The notes under the pieces: model-generated
Told to the model about the DNA's origin: nothing
Database searches by the model: none
The model's input: the letters and a program-made list of their open reading frames with translations, nothing else
In this document: positions 32,917 to 41,176 of the stretch, in pieces
Position numbering within the stretch: position 1 is the first letter of the stretch
Layout of the letters: each line of letters opens with the position of its first letter
NCBI GenBank assembly: GCA_016218765.1
Contig: JACRCZ010000039.1
Span: 1 to 44,832, forward strand
Length of the DNA stretch: 44,832 nt
Reading direction: 5' to 3'
Origin: Deltaproteobacteria bacterium
GTDB lineage: Bacteria; Myxococcota_A; Polyangia; DRWM01; JAAZOP01
Program-made: the position numbers and the translations under genes

Positions 32917-33972
32917 GTGAACGAGCGGGACGGGACAGCGGTCGCGGCGACGGGACCCGGAAGGCGCTCCGGCGCGAAGCTGGCGCTGAACGTCGCGATC
33001 GGCGTCGCCTCCAGCGCCCTGTTCACCTGGCTCGCCGTGCGCGACGTCTCGTGGGACGAAGCCCGGGCCGCGCTGGATGCCGTGCGCTGGCCGTGGGTCG
33101 CCGCGTTCGTCGCCCTGGGCTGCGCCGTCCAGCTCCTGCGCATGCTCCGCTGGACCTGGCAGCTCCGCTCGCTCGGCGATCGCCGTACCGGCCGCTCCCT
33201 CAGCGTCGGCGCCGCCGGACTCGCCGCCATCTTCTTCCTCCCCGTGCGCCTGGGCGAGGCGGCCCGCCCCCTCCTCATCGCCCACCCCGGACACGTCGGC
33301 CTGGGCCAGGCGCTGGCGACCGTCGTCGTCGAGCGCATCCTCGACGGCGTCGTCGTCGCGCTCCTGCTGCTCGTCGTCGGCCTGTGCGTCGCGGGCGACG
33401 TGGCGGAAGCGGGCGAGATCCTCCGCGCCGGCGGCATCGTCGCCGGCATCTTCCTCGGGCTCGGCCTCGCCCTGGCCGTCGCCCTCCAGTGGTCCGCCGC
33501 CGTGTCGCGGCTCCTCGACCGCCTGCTCGCCCGCCGCCCCGCGCTCGCCGCACGCCTCAAGGGCGGCCTGGAGCGCTTCCGCGCCGGCATCGCCACCCTC
33601 GGCCGTCCCCGCGACGCCGCCGTCTACGTCGCCCTCACCGCCGCCATGTGGGCGCTCAACGGATTGTGCATCCTGCCGCTGTTCGCCGCCTTCGGCCTCG
33701 CGCTGCCGTGGAGCGCCGCCTTCGTCGTCCTCGGCGCCCAGGCCGTGGGCTTCCTCGTGCCGGCCGCCCCCACCTCCGTCGGCCCGTTCCACTACGCCGT
33801 CGTCTGGGCCCTCGGCCTCTACGGCCTGCCCTCCGCCGTCGCCTTCAACTTCGCCGTCGTCAACCACCTGGGCACCATCGCCGTGAACCTCGTGATCGGA
33901 CTGGCCGGAATCCTCGGCGGAGGACTGGCGCGGACCGCACCGGGCGAGGCGGATTCCGGCGCCGCACGGTGA
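32917..33972 (+). CDS. LPG_synthase_TM / UPF0104 family membrane protein
   Basis: 351 residues with about eight helices, GTG start at 32917. Conserved features of the lysylphosphatidylglycerol-synthase TM region family are seen: 'WPWVAAFVALGCAVQLLRMLRW', 'GLAAIFFLPVRLGEAARPLLI' (the R-x-GE-x-x-RP motif), 'ATVVVERILDGVV' (E-R-x-x-D), and 'FLVPAAPTSVGPFHYAVV' near the end. Family members move or modify lipid-linked molecules, or act as flippase-like proteins next to glycan genes. The position between a GT2 gene and GT-C genes fits transport of a lipid-linked sugar across the membrane, by inference. It lies 43 bp upstream of the next gene on the same strand. Confidence 0.88.
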   Translation: MNERDGTAVAATGPGRRSGAKLALNVAIGVASSALFTWLAVRDVSWDEARAALDAVRWPWVAAFVALGCAVQLLRMLRWTWQLRSLGDRRTGRSLSVGAAGLAAIFFLPVRLGEAARPLLIAHPGHVGLGQALATVVVERILDGVVVALLLLVVGLCVAGDVAEAGEILRAGGIVAGIFLGLGLALAVALQWSAAVSRLLDRLLARRPALAARLKGGLERFRAGIATLGRPRDAAVYVALTAAMWALNGLCILPLFAAFGLALPWSAAFVVLGAQAVGFLVPAAPTSVGPFHYAVVWALGLYGLPSAVAFNFAVVNHLGTIAVNLVIGLAGILGGGLARTAPGEADSGAAR

Positions 33973-34015
33973 AGGGCGCGACGTTCCTCGCGGCGTGTAC
34001 TAGGATGCGGTCGCC

Positions 34016-35641
34016 ATGCGGGAACGGCTCCGGCAGGCGCGGGAAGTCCTGGACGCGGGCGCCCGGCAGCTCGGCCGGACCCTCGCCCCGTGGGGCCGCG
34101 GCTGGCGCTGGGAGCTGCTCCTCGGCACCCTCGTCCTCGTCCTCCTCGCCTACTCCCGCATGTTCCCCGGGATCTCCGTGCCCAACGAGCGGTCGCGCGC
34201 CTACCTGACGATCGCCATCGTCGACGACGGATCGCTGTCCATCGACCAGCCGATGGAACGCTTCGGCGCCATGCTCGATCGCTCCGTCCGCGACGGCCGC
34301 TACTACACCGACAAGGCCCCCGGCATGAGCTTCCTGGGCGTCGTCCCCTACTGGCTCGCCCGCAGGCTCACCGCCCCCGAGGACTGGCCGATCGATGACG
34401 TCCTCAACCTCGTGCGCACCTGGATCATGCTCCCCATCGCCCTGCTCGGCTTCTTCTGGATGCGGCGCCTCCTGCGCCGCCTCGACTTCGACCCGCGCAC
34501 CGTGGACGCCGTCTCGCTGGCCTGGTCCCTCGGCACCTCCGCCTTCCACTACGGCACCGCCTTCTACGGCCACCAGGTCGTCGCCGTCTGCCTCCTCGGC
34601 GCCCTCGACCTCGTCCACGCCGCCGAGAAGGAGACGGAACATCCGCGACGCGTCCACTTGCGCCTCGCCGGCGCCGGCGCCATGGCAGGGCTCGCCGGCC
34701 TGACCGAGTACCAGGCCGGACTGCCCGCGGCGCTGCTCCTGCTCTACGTCGCCGTCGCGTTCGCACGGCGGCGCCCCCTCGCCCTCGCGGTGTTCGTCCT
34801 GGGCGCGGCCCCGTTCGCCGTGCTGCTCTTCGGCTACGACACGCTCGCCTTCGGCGGCCCCTTCGAGCTCTCCTACGGCTACCTCGCCCACCCCGTGCTC
34901 CAGGAGATCCACGGCCACGGCCTCGCCGGCGTCACCGTGCCCGAATGGGACTACGCGGTCGGCGGGTTCCTGAGCCTCGACCGCGGCCTGTTCGCCACCT
35001 CGCCGATCTTCCTCCTCTCCCTCCCCGGCCTCGTGCTCATGTGGCGCGAAGGCCTGCGGCGCATGACCGTGCTCGTCGCCCTGGGCATGCTCTACTTCGG
35101 CCTGTTCATCTCGAGCACCGAGATGTGGTACGCGGGCTGGGGCTTCGGCCCGCGGTTGCTCGTCCCGATGATGGGCTGGGCGATGCTCCCCGTCGCCTTC
35201 TCCCTGCGCCGCGCGGCCCGCCACCTCACCACCGACGGCCTCGCCCGCGGCCTCGCCCTCGCCGGCATCGCGTACCACCAGCTCGTCCACGGCGTCTTTC
35301 CCGAGCTGCCCGAGGACGCGACCAACCCGGTCTTCGACGTCGTGCTGCCGTCCCTGAGTGCCGGGTCCGTCTCGCCGAACCTGGCGACCGGCCTCCTCGG
35401 CTGGCAGGGCCTGCGAAGCCTCCTGCCGCTGTTCCTGCTGGCGCTGCTCGCCGGCGCCGCCGTCCTGCGCGCCGGCGGCGAGGCCCGGACGCGCGACGAG
35501 CGCGCCGCGCGGGCCTTCGTCGCGCTCGCGCCCCTCCTGCTCCTCGCCCTGCTGGTCCTCCTCGCCGGCCAGGGCTGGACGACCCCGGAGCTGGACGGCT
35601 TCCACAGGTGGCTGGCGAGCCTGGCGGCGGGAGGCGGGTAG
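34016..35641 (+). CDS. Polytopic membrane protein, GT-C-like
   Basis: 541 residues with about ten to twelve helices. The start at ATG 34016 gives a short amphipathic N-tail, then a first helix ('LLLGTLVLVLLAYSRMF'). The loop after it has 'VPNERSRAYLTIAIVDDGSL' (56-75) and 'GRYYTDKAPGMSFLG' (94-108). This NERSR...D.G...YYTDKAPG set is characteristic of a bacterial membrane family usually annotated as glycosyltransferase-like. Later helices include 'YGTAFYGHQVVAVCLLGAL' and 'LLPLFLLALLAGAAVL'. The enzyme role is inferred from topology and the cluster. No Shine-Dalgarno is seen; a TAGGAT box ends 9 nt before the ATG. Confidence 0.8.
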   Translation: MRERLRQAREVLDAGARQLGRTLAPWGRGWRWELLLGTLVLVLLAYSRMFPGISVPNERSRAYLTIAIVDDGSLSIDQPMERFGAMLDRSVRDGRYYTDKAPGMSFLGVVPYWLARRLTAPEDWPIDDVLNLVRTWIMLPIALLGFFWMRRLLRRLDFDPRTVDAVSLAWSLGTSAFHYGTAFYGHQVVAVCLLGALDLVHAAEKETEHPRRVHLRLAGAGAMAGLAGLTEYQAGLPAALLLLYVAVAFARRRPLALAVFVLGAAPFAVLLFGYDTLAFGGPFELSYGYLAHPVLQEIHGHGLAGVTVPEWDYAVGGFLSLDRGLFATSPIFLLSLPGLVLMWREGLRRMTVLVALGMLYFGLFISSTEMWYAGWGFGPRLLVPMMGWAMLPVAFSLRRAARHLTTDGLARGLALAGIAYHQLVHGVFPELPEDATNPVFDVVLPSLSAGSVSPNLATGLLGWQGLRSLLPLFLLALLAGAAVLRAGGEARTRDERAARAFVALAPLLLLALLVLLAGQGWTTPELDGFHRWLASLAAGGG

Positions 35642-35690
35642 CCGCCGGCTCCCGGCGGGTCGAACGGGTCACCCGCCCGGTCCCCGGACC
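35642..35690. terminator. Two GC hairpins between convergent genes
   Basis: CCGCCGG-CTC-CCGGCGG (35642-35658) begins directly after the stop at 35641. GGTCC-CC-GGACC (35679-35690) lies just before the convergent stop at 35700. Neither has a T-run, so they are placed as terminators mainly by position. Confidence 0.35.
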
Positions 35691-35699
35691 CCGGCCGGC

Positions 35700-38123
35700 C
35701 TACGGCGCGCGGCGGACGCGAATGACGTCCAGCGCCAGCGTCCCGGCGTCGTGGTAGTGGACGCGGAATTCGAGCGCCTGGTAGCTGTCGAACGAGAAGT
35801 CGAGCGGGAAGTCCTGCCAGTCGCCCGGACGGGCGAAGTCGGCGAAACGCAGGTCGCGCGCCGCGAAGGTCTCGCCGCCGTTGCCCAGGACGTCGATCGT
35901 CGCCACCAGCCGGCCCGGCGCCTCGTAGGACTCCCGCGACGCCGCCAGCCGGAACGTCGCCGTGTAGCGGCCCGGCGTCAACGGGTAGAACGGTCCCCAG
36001 AACAGCTTGCCTGCCCCGCGACGGTCGCTCGGCCCGACCCGCAGGAACGCACCGTTCGACGCCGCGTCGTCCCGCACCGCCAAGTTGGGAAAGTTCGTCC
36101 CCTCCCACTCCTCCGGCTCGAAGTCGGGCGCGTCGAGCGCCTCCAGCGCGCGGGCGTTCAGGTCCCGCGGCGCCCCGCGCTCCAGCAGCACCACGCCGCG
36201 CTCCGCACGCCGCACCCCCCACTCGGGACTCTCGATCATCTTCCGCGTGAACGGCAGCAGCGTCGCCAGCTTGCCGGGGAACGGGAAGCCCGGCCGGTAC
36301 AGGTCGATGACCGCGAACCGCGCCCGCTCCAGGCCGAACGGCAGCATCGCCGGCCGCGGCCGGTCCATGAGGTGGATCGCCAGATACCCCGTCGCCGAGA
36401 CCGGCACCTCCGGCGGAATCGAGGCGATCACCTCGTCCAACAGCGCCGTCCGCGGCGTGCGCAGATACGCCGGCCGCTCGTTGACCGGCGAGAACGGCGA
36501 TTGCGGATCCGCCCACGCCAGCACCAGCACCGCGGCGACCACGTACCCCCCGACCGCCGCCCGCACCCGGCCGGCAGGCAGCCGCGCACGCCAGCGGTCC
36601 GACGCGTCGAGTCGCCGCAGCAGCGCCGCGCAGCCGAGGATCGCCGCCGGATAGGCCACGGCCACCGGAGCGCAGGAGTAGTAGAAGTCCATCGCGAACA
36701 TGAACGTGAAGTTCGACAGCACCATCTCGAAGACCGGAAGGAGGAGCAGCAGCGTCACCGCGCCCCCCGCCAGCGCGAGAAACCCCAGCGGCGCCAGCAG
36801 CGTGAGCCAGACCGCCAGCCGCGCGTCGCTGAACGCGTAGCCCAGCGAATAGAGCGGATTGGTCAGCGCGTGCCAGATGGCCCGGGGCAGCGTCGGACCC
36901 AGATGAGCGAAGTGCTTGGCGAACTTGTACTGCTCGCGCGGGAAGTCGCGGTAGAACGAGCCGGGCTCCTGGAAGATCGAATACGCCGTGATGACCCAGC
37001 CCAGCACGATCGCCCCGTACACGACGCTCGCCACCATGACCGCGGGCCCGAGCCGCTTGTAGCCGTGGGCCAGCCACGCGTACAGACCGAGGATCGCCGT
37101 GTAGAGACACGTGTCCTCCTTCGTGGCCCACAGGAGCAGGATCGAGAGCAGGAACCACGAGGGGCGGTTGCGCCGCAGGGCGAGCAGCGCGCCCACCAGC
37201 ATCGGCGGCTCCAGGAGGTCCATCTTGAAACCGTGCCACTGCGCCTGGAGCACGTCGGGAAACACCAGGTACGAGAAGCCGAAGGCCAGCGCCAGCCAGC
37301 CGTCCTCCAGCGTCTCGTCGGCGAGCAGGAAGATGAGATAGCCCGCCGCGGCCATCGACACCGCCTGCACGAGCTGCAGGCACATCGGGTCCTGCCACAA
37401 CGCGTAGAGCGGCGCGAGCAGGAGCAGGATCGGCGAGAAATGCTCCGCCAGGAACGTGCACCCGAACTGCGGCGAGAACAGGATCCCGTCCCCGTGGACC
37501 GTGGATCGCAACGACCCGGCGAACAGCCCCAGATCGTAGAGCGACGTCCAGTAGCCATGGTGCTGCAGCCAGGCCAGCGACGCGTAGTAGACCGCCGCGC
37601 CCAGCGCGAGGACCGGGGCGAGACGACGCGGCCACCGCGAGCGCTCGCCGCGCGCCGGCGCGTCCGGCACCATCCGGAACGCCGCGGCCGCCGCGACACC
37701 GGCGATCAGCGCGGCCAGGAGCAGCAGCCGGGTCGACAGGTGGTCGACGAACAGCAGGAACGGGGACAGACCCAGCGGCGAGAGGTGCAATACCGCCTCG
37801 CGCACCGCGCGGACCCACGACCCGACCCGCGGCCGCAGGACCGCCGCCAGGCACCCGGCCAGGATGACCAGCTCCAACAGCACCCACTCGACCTCGAGCA
37901 TCAGCGGCGCGCGGTTGTACCCGCTCCACGGCCGGTCGCGCAGGAGCTGCTCGACGACGTCGGCCGGGACGTACATCCACCGGTGCGCCAGAGCCAGGCC
38001 GTAGGCCACGGGCGGAAGAAGGAGGACGGCCGAGAGGGCGGGCAGGGCACGCAGGGCGCGGCGAGCCCGGGACGCGCGGGAAACGTCCGCGGAGGACTCG
38101 ACGGGCGAGCCGGCGGCGATCAT
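35700..38123 (-). CDS. DUF2079 family membrane protein with C-terminal beta-sandwich
   Basis: 807 residues, ATG at 38123. A first block of helices (25-170) precedes the DUF2079 core (about 175-620). The core has the family hallmark 'SLYDLGLFAGSLRSTVHGDG', then 'CTFLAEHFSPILLLLAPLYALWQDP' (split across 218-245), 'GFSYLVFPDVLQAQWHGFKMDLLEPP' and 'LLLWATKEDTCLYTAILGLY'. This family has GT-C-like topology and is found with glycan genes, though its activity is unproven. The last 130 residues are a soluble beta-sandwich ('GPFYPLTPGRYTATFRLAA', 'DFSFDSYQALEFRVHYHDAG') that looks like a carbohydrate-binding or galactose-binding-like fold. A -10-like TAGAAA lies 7 nt before the ATG. Confidence 0.87.
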   Translation of the reverse strand: MIAAGSPVESSADVSRASRARRALRALPALSAVLLLPPVAYGLALAHRWMYVPADVVEQLLRDRPWSGYNRAPLMLEVEWVLLELVILAGCLAAVLRPRVGSWVRAVREAVLHLSPLGLSPFLLFVDHLSTRLLLLAALIAGVAAAAAFRMVPDAPARGERSRWPRRLAPVLALGAAVYYASLAWLQHHGYWTSLYDLGLFAGSLRSTVHGDGILFSPQFGCTFLAEHFSPILLLLAPLYALWQDPMCLQLVQAVSMAAAGYLIFLLADETLEDGWLALAFGFSYLVFPDVLQAQWHGFKMDLLEPPMLVGALLALRRNRPSWFLLSILLLWATKEDTCLYTAILGLYAWLAHGYKRLGPAVMVASVVYGAIVLGWVITAYSIFQEPGSFYRDFPREQYKFAKHFAHLGPTLPRAIWHALTNPLYSLGYAFSDARLAVWLTLLAPLGFLALAGGAVTLLLLLPVFEMVLSNFTFMFAMDFYYSCAPVAVAYPAAILGCAALLRRLDASDRWRARLPAGRVRAAVGGYVVAAVLVLAWADPQSPFSPVNERPAYLRTPRTALLDEVIASIPPEVPVSATGYLAIHLMDRPRPAMLPFGLERARFAVIDLYRPGFPFPGKLATLLPFTRKMIESPEWGVRRAERGVVLLERGAPRDLNARALEALDAPDFEPEEWEGTNFPNLAVRDDAASNGAFLRVGPSDRRGAGKLFWGPFYPLTPGRYTATFRLAASRESYEAPGRLVATIDVLGNGGETFAARDLRFADFARPGDWQDFPLDFSFDSYQALEFRVHYHDAGTLALDVIRVRRAP

Positions 38124-38148
38124 CGGCGTGTTTCTACCGCGAACCGCG

Positions 38149-39150
38149 CTACCAGAACAGGACCTGCTGGCCGCCCCAGTCCTCGGCCAGGCCGGAGTGG
38201 ACGATGCGCGAGCCGCCCAGACCCCGCAGCGCGTCGGGCAGCCGGCGCTCCGACGTGATGATCACCTCGCGGCCGCCGGCACGCAGGAACTCGATCGCCG
38301 CCTCGATCTTCGGCCCCATCGAGCCCGCGGGGAACTGCCCCTCCTTGAGGTACCGCTCCGCCTCCTCGCAGGCCAGGCTCTTCACCGCCCGCTGCTGCGG
38401 CTTGCCGAAATCGATGAACACCTCGTCGACCGCCGTCAGGACGATGAACAGATGCGCATGGACCTCGCGCGCCAGGAGCGATGCCGTGAAATCCTTGTCG
38501 ATCACCGCCTCGATGCCGACCAGGCTCCCGCCGGGGCTCATCGCCACCGGAATGCCGCCGCCCCCGCCGGCGATGACGGCGTGGCCGGCCGCGAGCAGGT
38601 CGCGGATCGCGCCGACCCCGATGATCTCCAGCGGGTGCGGCGACGCCACGACCTTGCGCCAGCCGCGACCCGCGTCCTCGACCATCGTCCAGCGGTGCTC
38701 CTCCACCAGGCTCTGCGCGCGGTAGGCGTTGAAGAACGGGCCGATCGGCTTGGTCGGACGGCCGAAACCGGGGTCCTTGGGGTCGACCCGGACCATCGTG
38801 ACCACCGACGCGACGTTGAGGTCGAGCCGCCGCTGGGCCAGCACGTTGCGCAGCGACTTCTCGATGATGAACGCCATCGCCCCCTGCGTGTTGGCATCGC
38901 AGACGTCCAGCGGGCTGGGCGGGATCTTCGTCGAGGCCTCCTCGGCACGGATCATCTCGTTGCCGACCTGCGGCCCGTTGCCGTGCACCATGAGCAGGCT
39001 GTACCCGCGCTCGATCAGATCCACCACCGGAAGCACGGCCCGATCCGCGTTGCGCACCTGCTCGTCGATCAGTCCGCGCTCGCCCTGCCGCAGGATGGCG
39101 TTGCCGCCGAAAGCCACCACCGCGATCGGCTGTAGTCCGTTGTCGGGCAT
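38149..39150 (-). CDS. arcC: Carbamate kinase
   Basis: 333 residues of the amino-acid-kinase fold. The enzyme converts carbamoyl phosphate plus ADP to ATP and carbamate, the energy-yielding last step of arginine, agmatine or purine-ureide breakdown. Motifs: 'VVAFGGNAILRQGERG' near the N-terminus, 'MVHGNGPQVGNEM', 'GFGRPTKPIGPFF', 'EIIGVGAIRDLLAAGHAVIAGGGGGIPV' (split), 'AVIDKDFTASLLA', and 'EGQFPAGSMGPKIEAAIEFL'. The ATG at 39150 is chosen for the GAAGGA just upstream. It follows the cPGS-like gene by 32 bp. No arginine deiminase or carbamoyltransferase is seen here, so the source of carbamoyl phosphate is open. Confidence 0.95.
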   Translation of the reverse strand: MPDNGLQPIAVVAFGGNAILRQGERGLIDEQVRNADRAVLPVVDLIERGYSLLMVHGNGPQVGNEMIRAEEASTKIPPSPLDVCDANTQGAMAFIIEKSLRNVLAQRRLDLNVASVVTMVRVDPKDPGFGRPTKPIGPFFNAYRAQSLVEEHRWTMVEDAGRGWRKVVASPHPLEIIGVGAIRDLLAAGHAVIAGGGGGIPVAMSPGGSLVGIEAVIDKDFTASLLAREVHAHLFIVLTAVDEVFIDFGKPQQRAVKSLACEEAERYLKEGQFPAGSMGPKIEAAIEFLRAGGREVIITSERRLPDALRGLGGSRIVHSGLAEDWGGQQVLFW

Positions 39151-39182
39151 TCGTGATCCTTCGCGTGGGGCGTCGCCGCGTC

Positions 39183-40517
39183 CTACCCCGAGCGGACGAC
39201 CTTCTCGACGAAGTTGTTGAGGACCTCCATCAACGTCGGAGCCCCCATGTCCTCCAGCTCGTAGCCCACGCGGACGACCGGCTTGTTGACCTTGACGATG
39301 CGCGCCAGGTCGATGGGCGTCGCCGCGAGCACCGCGTCGCACGGGACCGCGTTGATCGTCGCCTCGAGATCCCGGATCTGCGCGGGATAGTACCCCACGG
39401 CCGGGAGCAGCCCCTTGACGTGCGGGTACTTCTCGTACGTCGCCTTGATCGACCCCACCGCGTGCGGCCGCGGATCCACGATCTCCTTGGCGCCGTACCG
39501 CTCCGCCGCCACCTTCCCCGCACCGAACGACATCTCCCCGTGCGTCAGCGTCGGCCCGTCCTCGACGAGCAGCACGCGCTTGCCCTTGACCGTCTTGGGG
39601 TCGGAAACCGTGACGACCGAGGCGCCCAGGATCACCGTCGCGTGCGGATTGACGTGGCGCACGGTCGCGGCCAGCGCATCAACGTCCGCCTTGGGCGCCG
39701 TGTTGGCCTTGTTGAGGAGCACCACGTCGGCCGCCCGCAGGTTGGTCTCGCCCGGATGGTACCGCAGCTCGTGGCCGAGCCGCAGCGGGTCGGCCACCGT
39801 GATCCACAGGTCGGGACGCACGAACGACGTGTCGTTGTTGCCCCCGTCCCAGATGATCACGTCGGCCTCGCGCTCCGCCTCCGTGAGGATCTCCGAGTAC
39901 ACCACGCCCGCGTAGACCACCGTGCCCATCGCCAGGTGCGACTCGTACTCCTCCCGCTCCTCGATCGTGCACTCGAACCTGTCCAGGTCGTCGAACGTCG
40001 CCAGACGCTCCACCTTCTGCCGGTTCAGGTCGCCGTACGGCATGGGATGCCGGATCGCCACCACGCGCAGGCCCGCCTTGCGCATCTGCGCCGCCACGTA
40101 GCGCGACGTCTGGCTCTTGCCGCACCCCGTCCGCACCGCGCACACCGCGATCACCGGGACCTTCGTGTCCAGCATCGTGCGGTTGTGGCCCAGGAGCCAG
40201 AAGTCGGCGCCCCCCGCCATCGCGCGCGACGCGAGGTGCATCACCGTCTCGTGCGAGACGTCGCTGTACGCGAACACCACCGAGTCGACCCGCAGGTTGC
40301 GCACGAGCTGCTCGAGCTGCGACTCGGGGAAGATCGGGATGCCGTCGGGATACAGGCGACCGGACAGCTCCTTGGGATAACGACGCTGCTCGATGCCGGG
40401 GATCTGCGTCGCCGTGAACCCCATCACCTCGAAACCGTCGTTGTCCCGGAAGAAACGGTGGAAGTTGTGGAAGTCCCGCCCCGCCGCTCCAAGAATGAGA
40501 ACGCGCTCCCGCGACAT
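39183..40517 (-). CDS. P-loop GTPase-like protein, cyclic 2,3-diphosphoglycerate synthetase homologue
   Basis: 444 residues from the ATG at 40517, which has AAAGGAG 8 nt upstream; a GTG at 40538 lies before that ribosome site. The N-terminal Rossmann-like part has 'RVLILGAAGRDFHNFHRFFR' and 'VVFAYSDVSHETVM'. A P-loop AVRTGCGKS (127-135) begins the nucleotide-binding part, with 'RHPMPYGDL', 'IIWDGGNNDTSF', 'VVLLNKANTA' and 'LLVEDGPTLTHGEM'. Length and order match archaeal cPGS homologues, which are widespread in bacteria without known cDPG. Here it is cotranscribed with carbamate kinase, so a role in a carbamoyl-phosphate-linked pathway is more likely than cDPG synthesis. That is inference. 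Confidence 0.82.
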   Translation of the reverse strand: MSRERVLILGAAGRDFHNFHRFFRDNDGFEVMGFTATQIPGIEQRRYPKELSGRLYPDGIPIFPESQLEQLVRNLRVDSVVFAYSDVSHETVMHLASRAMAGGADFWLLGHNRTMLDTKVPVIAVCAVRTGCGKSQTSRYVAAQMRKAGLRVVAIRHPMPYGDLNRQKVERLATFDDLDRFECTIEEREEYESHLAMGTVVYAGVVYSEILTEAEREADVIIWDGGNNDTSFVRPDLWITVADPLRLGHELRYHPGETNLRAADVVLLNKANTAPKADVDALAATVRHVNPHATVILGASVVTVSDPKTVKGKRVLLVEDGPTLTHGEMSFGAGKVAAERYGAKEIVDPRPHAVGSIKATYEKYPHVKGLLPAVGYYPAQIRDLEATINAVPCDAVLAATPIDLARIVKVNKPVVRVGYELEDMGAPTLMEVLNNFVEKVVRSG

Positions 40518-40645
40518 GGCCCCTGCTCCTTTCGCCACCCCCCCGGTGCCCGCGCCCGCCCCTCGGACGGCCCGCGACCCGGCATCCCCCCGACCGGTTA
40601 CCCGCCGTTAGTCAAGGCGCCCGGGGAAAGCAAGGGCTTGTTGGT

Positions 40646-40720
40646 GGGTCGTCCGGGACGAGTTGATGGTGGGATGTCTGGGTTGAGTTGTTGGTGGGAC
40701 GATCGGGTTGAGTTGTTGGT
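40646..40720. repeat. Left array of three 25-bp units (minus orientation)
   Basis: Units 40646-40670, 40671-40695 and 40696-40720 share the core gagttg-t/a-tggtggga; a partial unit ends at 40645. Read on the minus strand each unit is accaWcaactYgWccc plus 9 more bases. The third unit is part of the perfect 41-bp inverted repeat with the right array. Confidence 0.9.
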
Positions 40721-40754
40721 CCGGAGGTGCGGAGGTGTGAGGTGGACGGGAGGT

Positions 40755-41126
40755 TCAACGGCGGGCCGAGGTGGGGTGGAGAATGCAGTGCCGGAAGATC
40801 ATGAGGGAGCGGCGGAGGCGGTTGACGCGGTCGCGGAGAGCCTCGACGACGTCAACCGCCAGGTACGTCAGGTCGCGAGCGATGATCAGGTGGTTGAGTA
40901 CCTCGGCCGCTTCCTTCTCCGAGATGTTCACGCTGTGCGCGAAGTCCGTGGGGCGGCTGGCGGCCGATCCCTCGGCGATGTTGGCCGGCACCGACCGGGC
41001 CGCGTCTCGAAGCTGGGCCGTGAGTCCGAAGCGTTCCTCGCGTGGAAAACTCCTCGTCACCCGGTAGATTTCCAGCGCGAGCTGGTGCGCCTCGACCCAG
41101 ACCCTCAGCTTCTCGAAGTCCTGCAT
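40755..41126 (-). CDS. Four-helix-bundle protein of the S23/intervening-sequence (IVP) family
   Basis: 123 residues from the ATG at 41126 (MQDFEKLRVW); an upstream in-frame start at 41144 would add six. The family pattern is clear: 'FEKLRVWVEAHQLALEIYRVTRSFP' (4-28), 'EERFGLTAQLRDAARSVPANIAEGSA' (30-55), 'HSVNISEKEAAEVLNHLIIARDL' and a last helix. Length is full. The family was first seen in 23S rRNA intervening sequences and is homologous to Avd of diversity-generating retroelements; it forms oligomers and binds nucleic acid. Here there is no rRNA and no reverse transcriptase. The gene is flanked by 25-bp repeats and is divergent from a propeller lipoprotein 50 bp away. Its function in this setting is unknown. 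Confidence 0.92.
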   Translation of the reverse strand: MQDFEKLRVWVEAHQLALEIYRVTRSFPREERFGLTAQLRDAARSVPANIAEGSAASRPTDFAHSVNISEKEAAEVLNHLIIARDLTYLAVDVVEALRDRVNRLRRSLMIFRHCILHPTSARR

Positions 41127-41163
41127 GGCACGTTCATCGCGCATTCCCCTCGACTCGTTGCGT

Positions 41164-41169
41164 TATACT
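41164..41169 (+). promoter_or_regulatory. -10 element (TATACT), leaderless layout
   Basis: TATACT at 41164-41169 lies 7 nt before the GTG at 41177. No good -35 is seen 17 bp upstream (gcattc). No Shine-Dalgarno is present, so the lipoprotein mRNA probably starts at its first codon. Confidence 0.45.
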
Positions 41170-41176
41170 TCCACCC

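Noticed and set aside
40518..40640. Promoter TTGACT near 40600 for the cPGS-like gene
   Set aside because: The -35-like box is good, but no acceptable -10 box lies 16-18 bp downstream; TTGCTT-17-TAACGG overlapping it is possible but too weak to list.
40755..41126. Avd of a diversity-generating retroelement
   Set aside because: The four-helix-bundle fold fits, but there is no reverse transcriptase, no template/variable repeat pair with adenine-biased changes, and no C-type-lectin target in the window.
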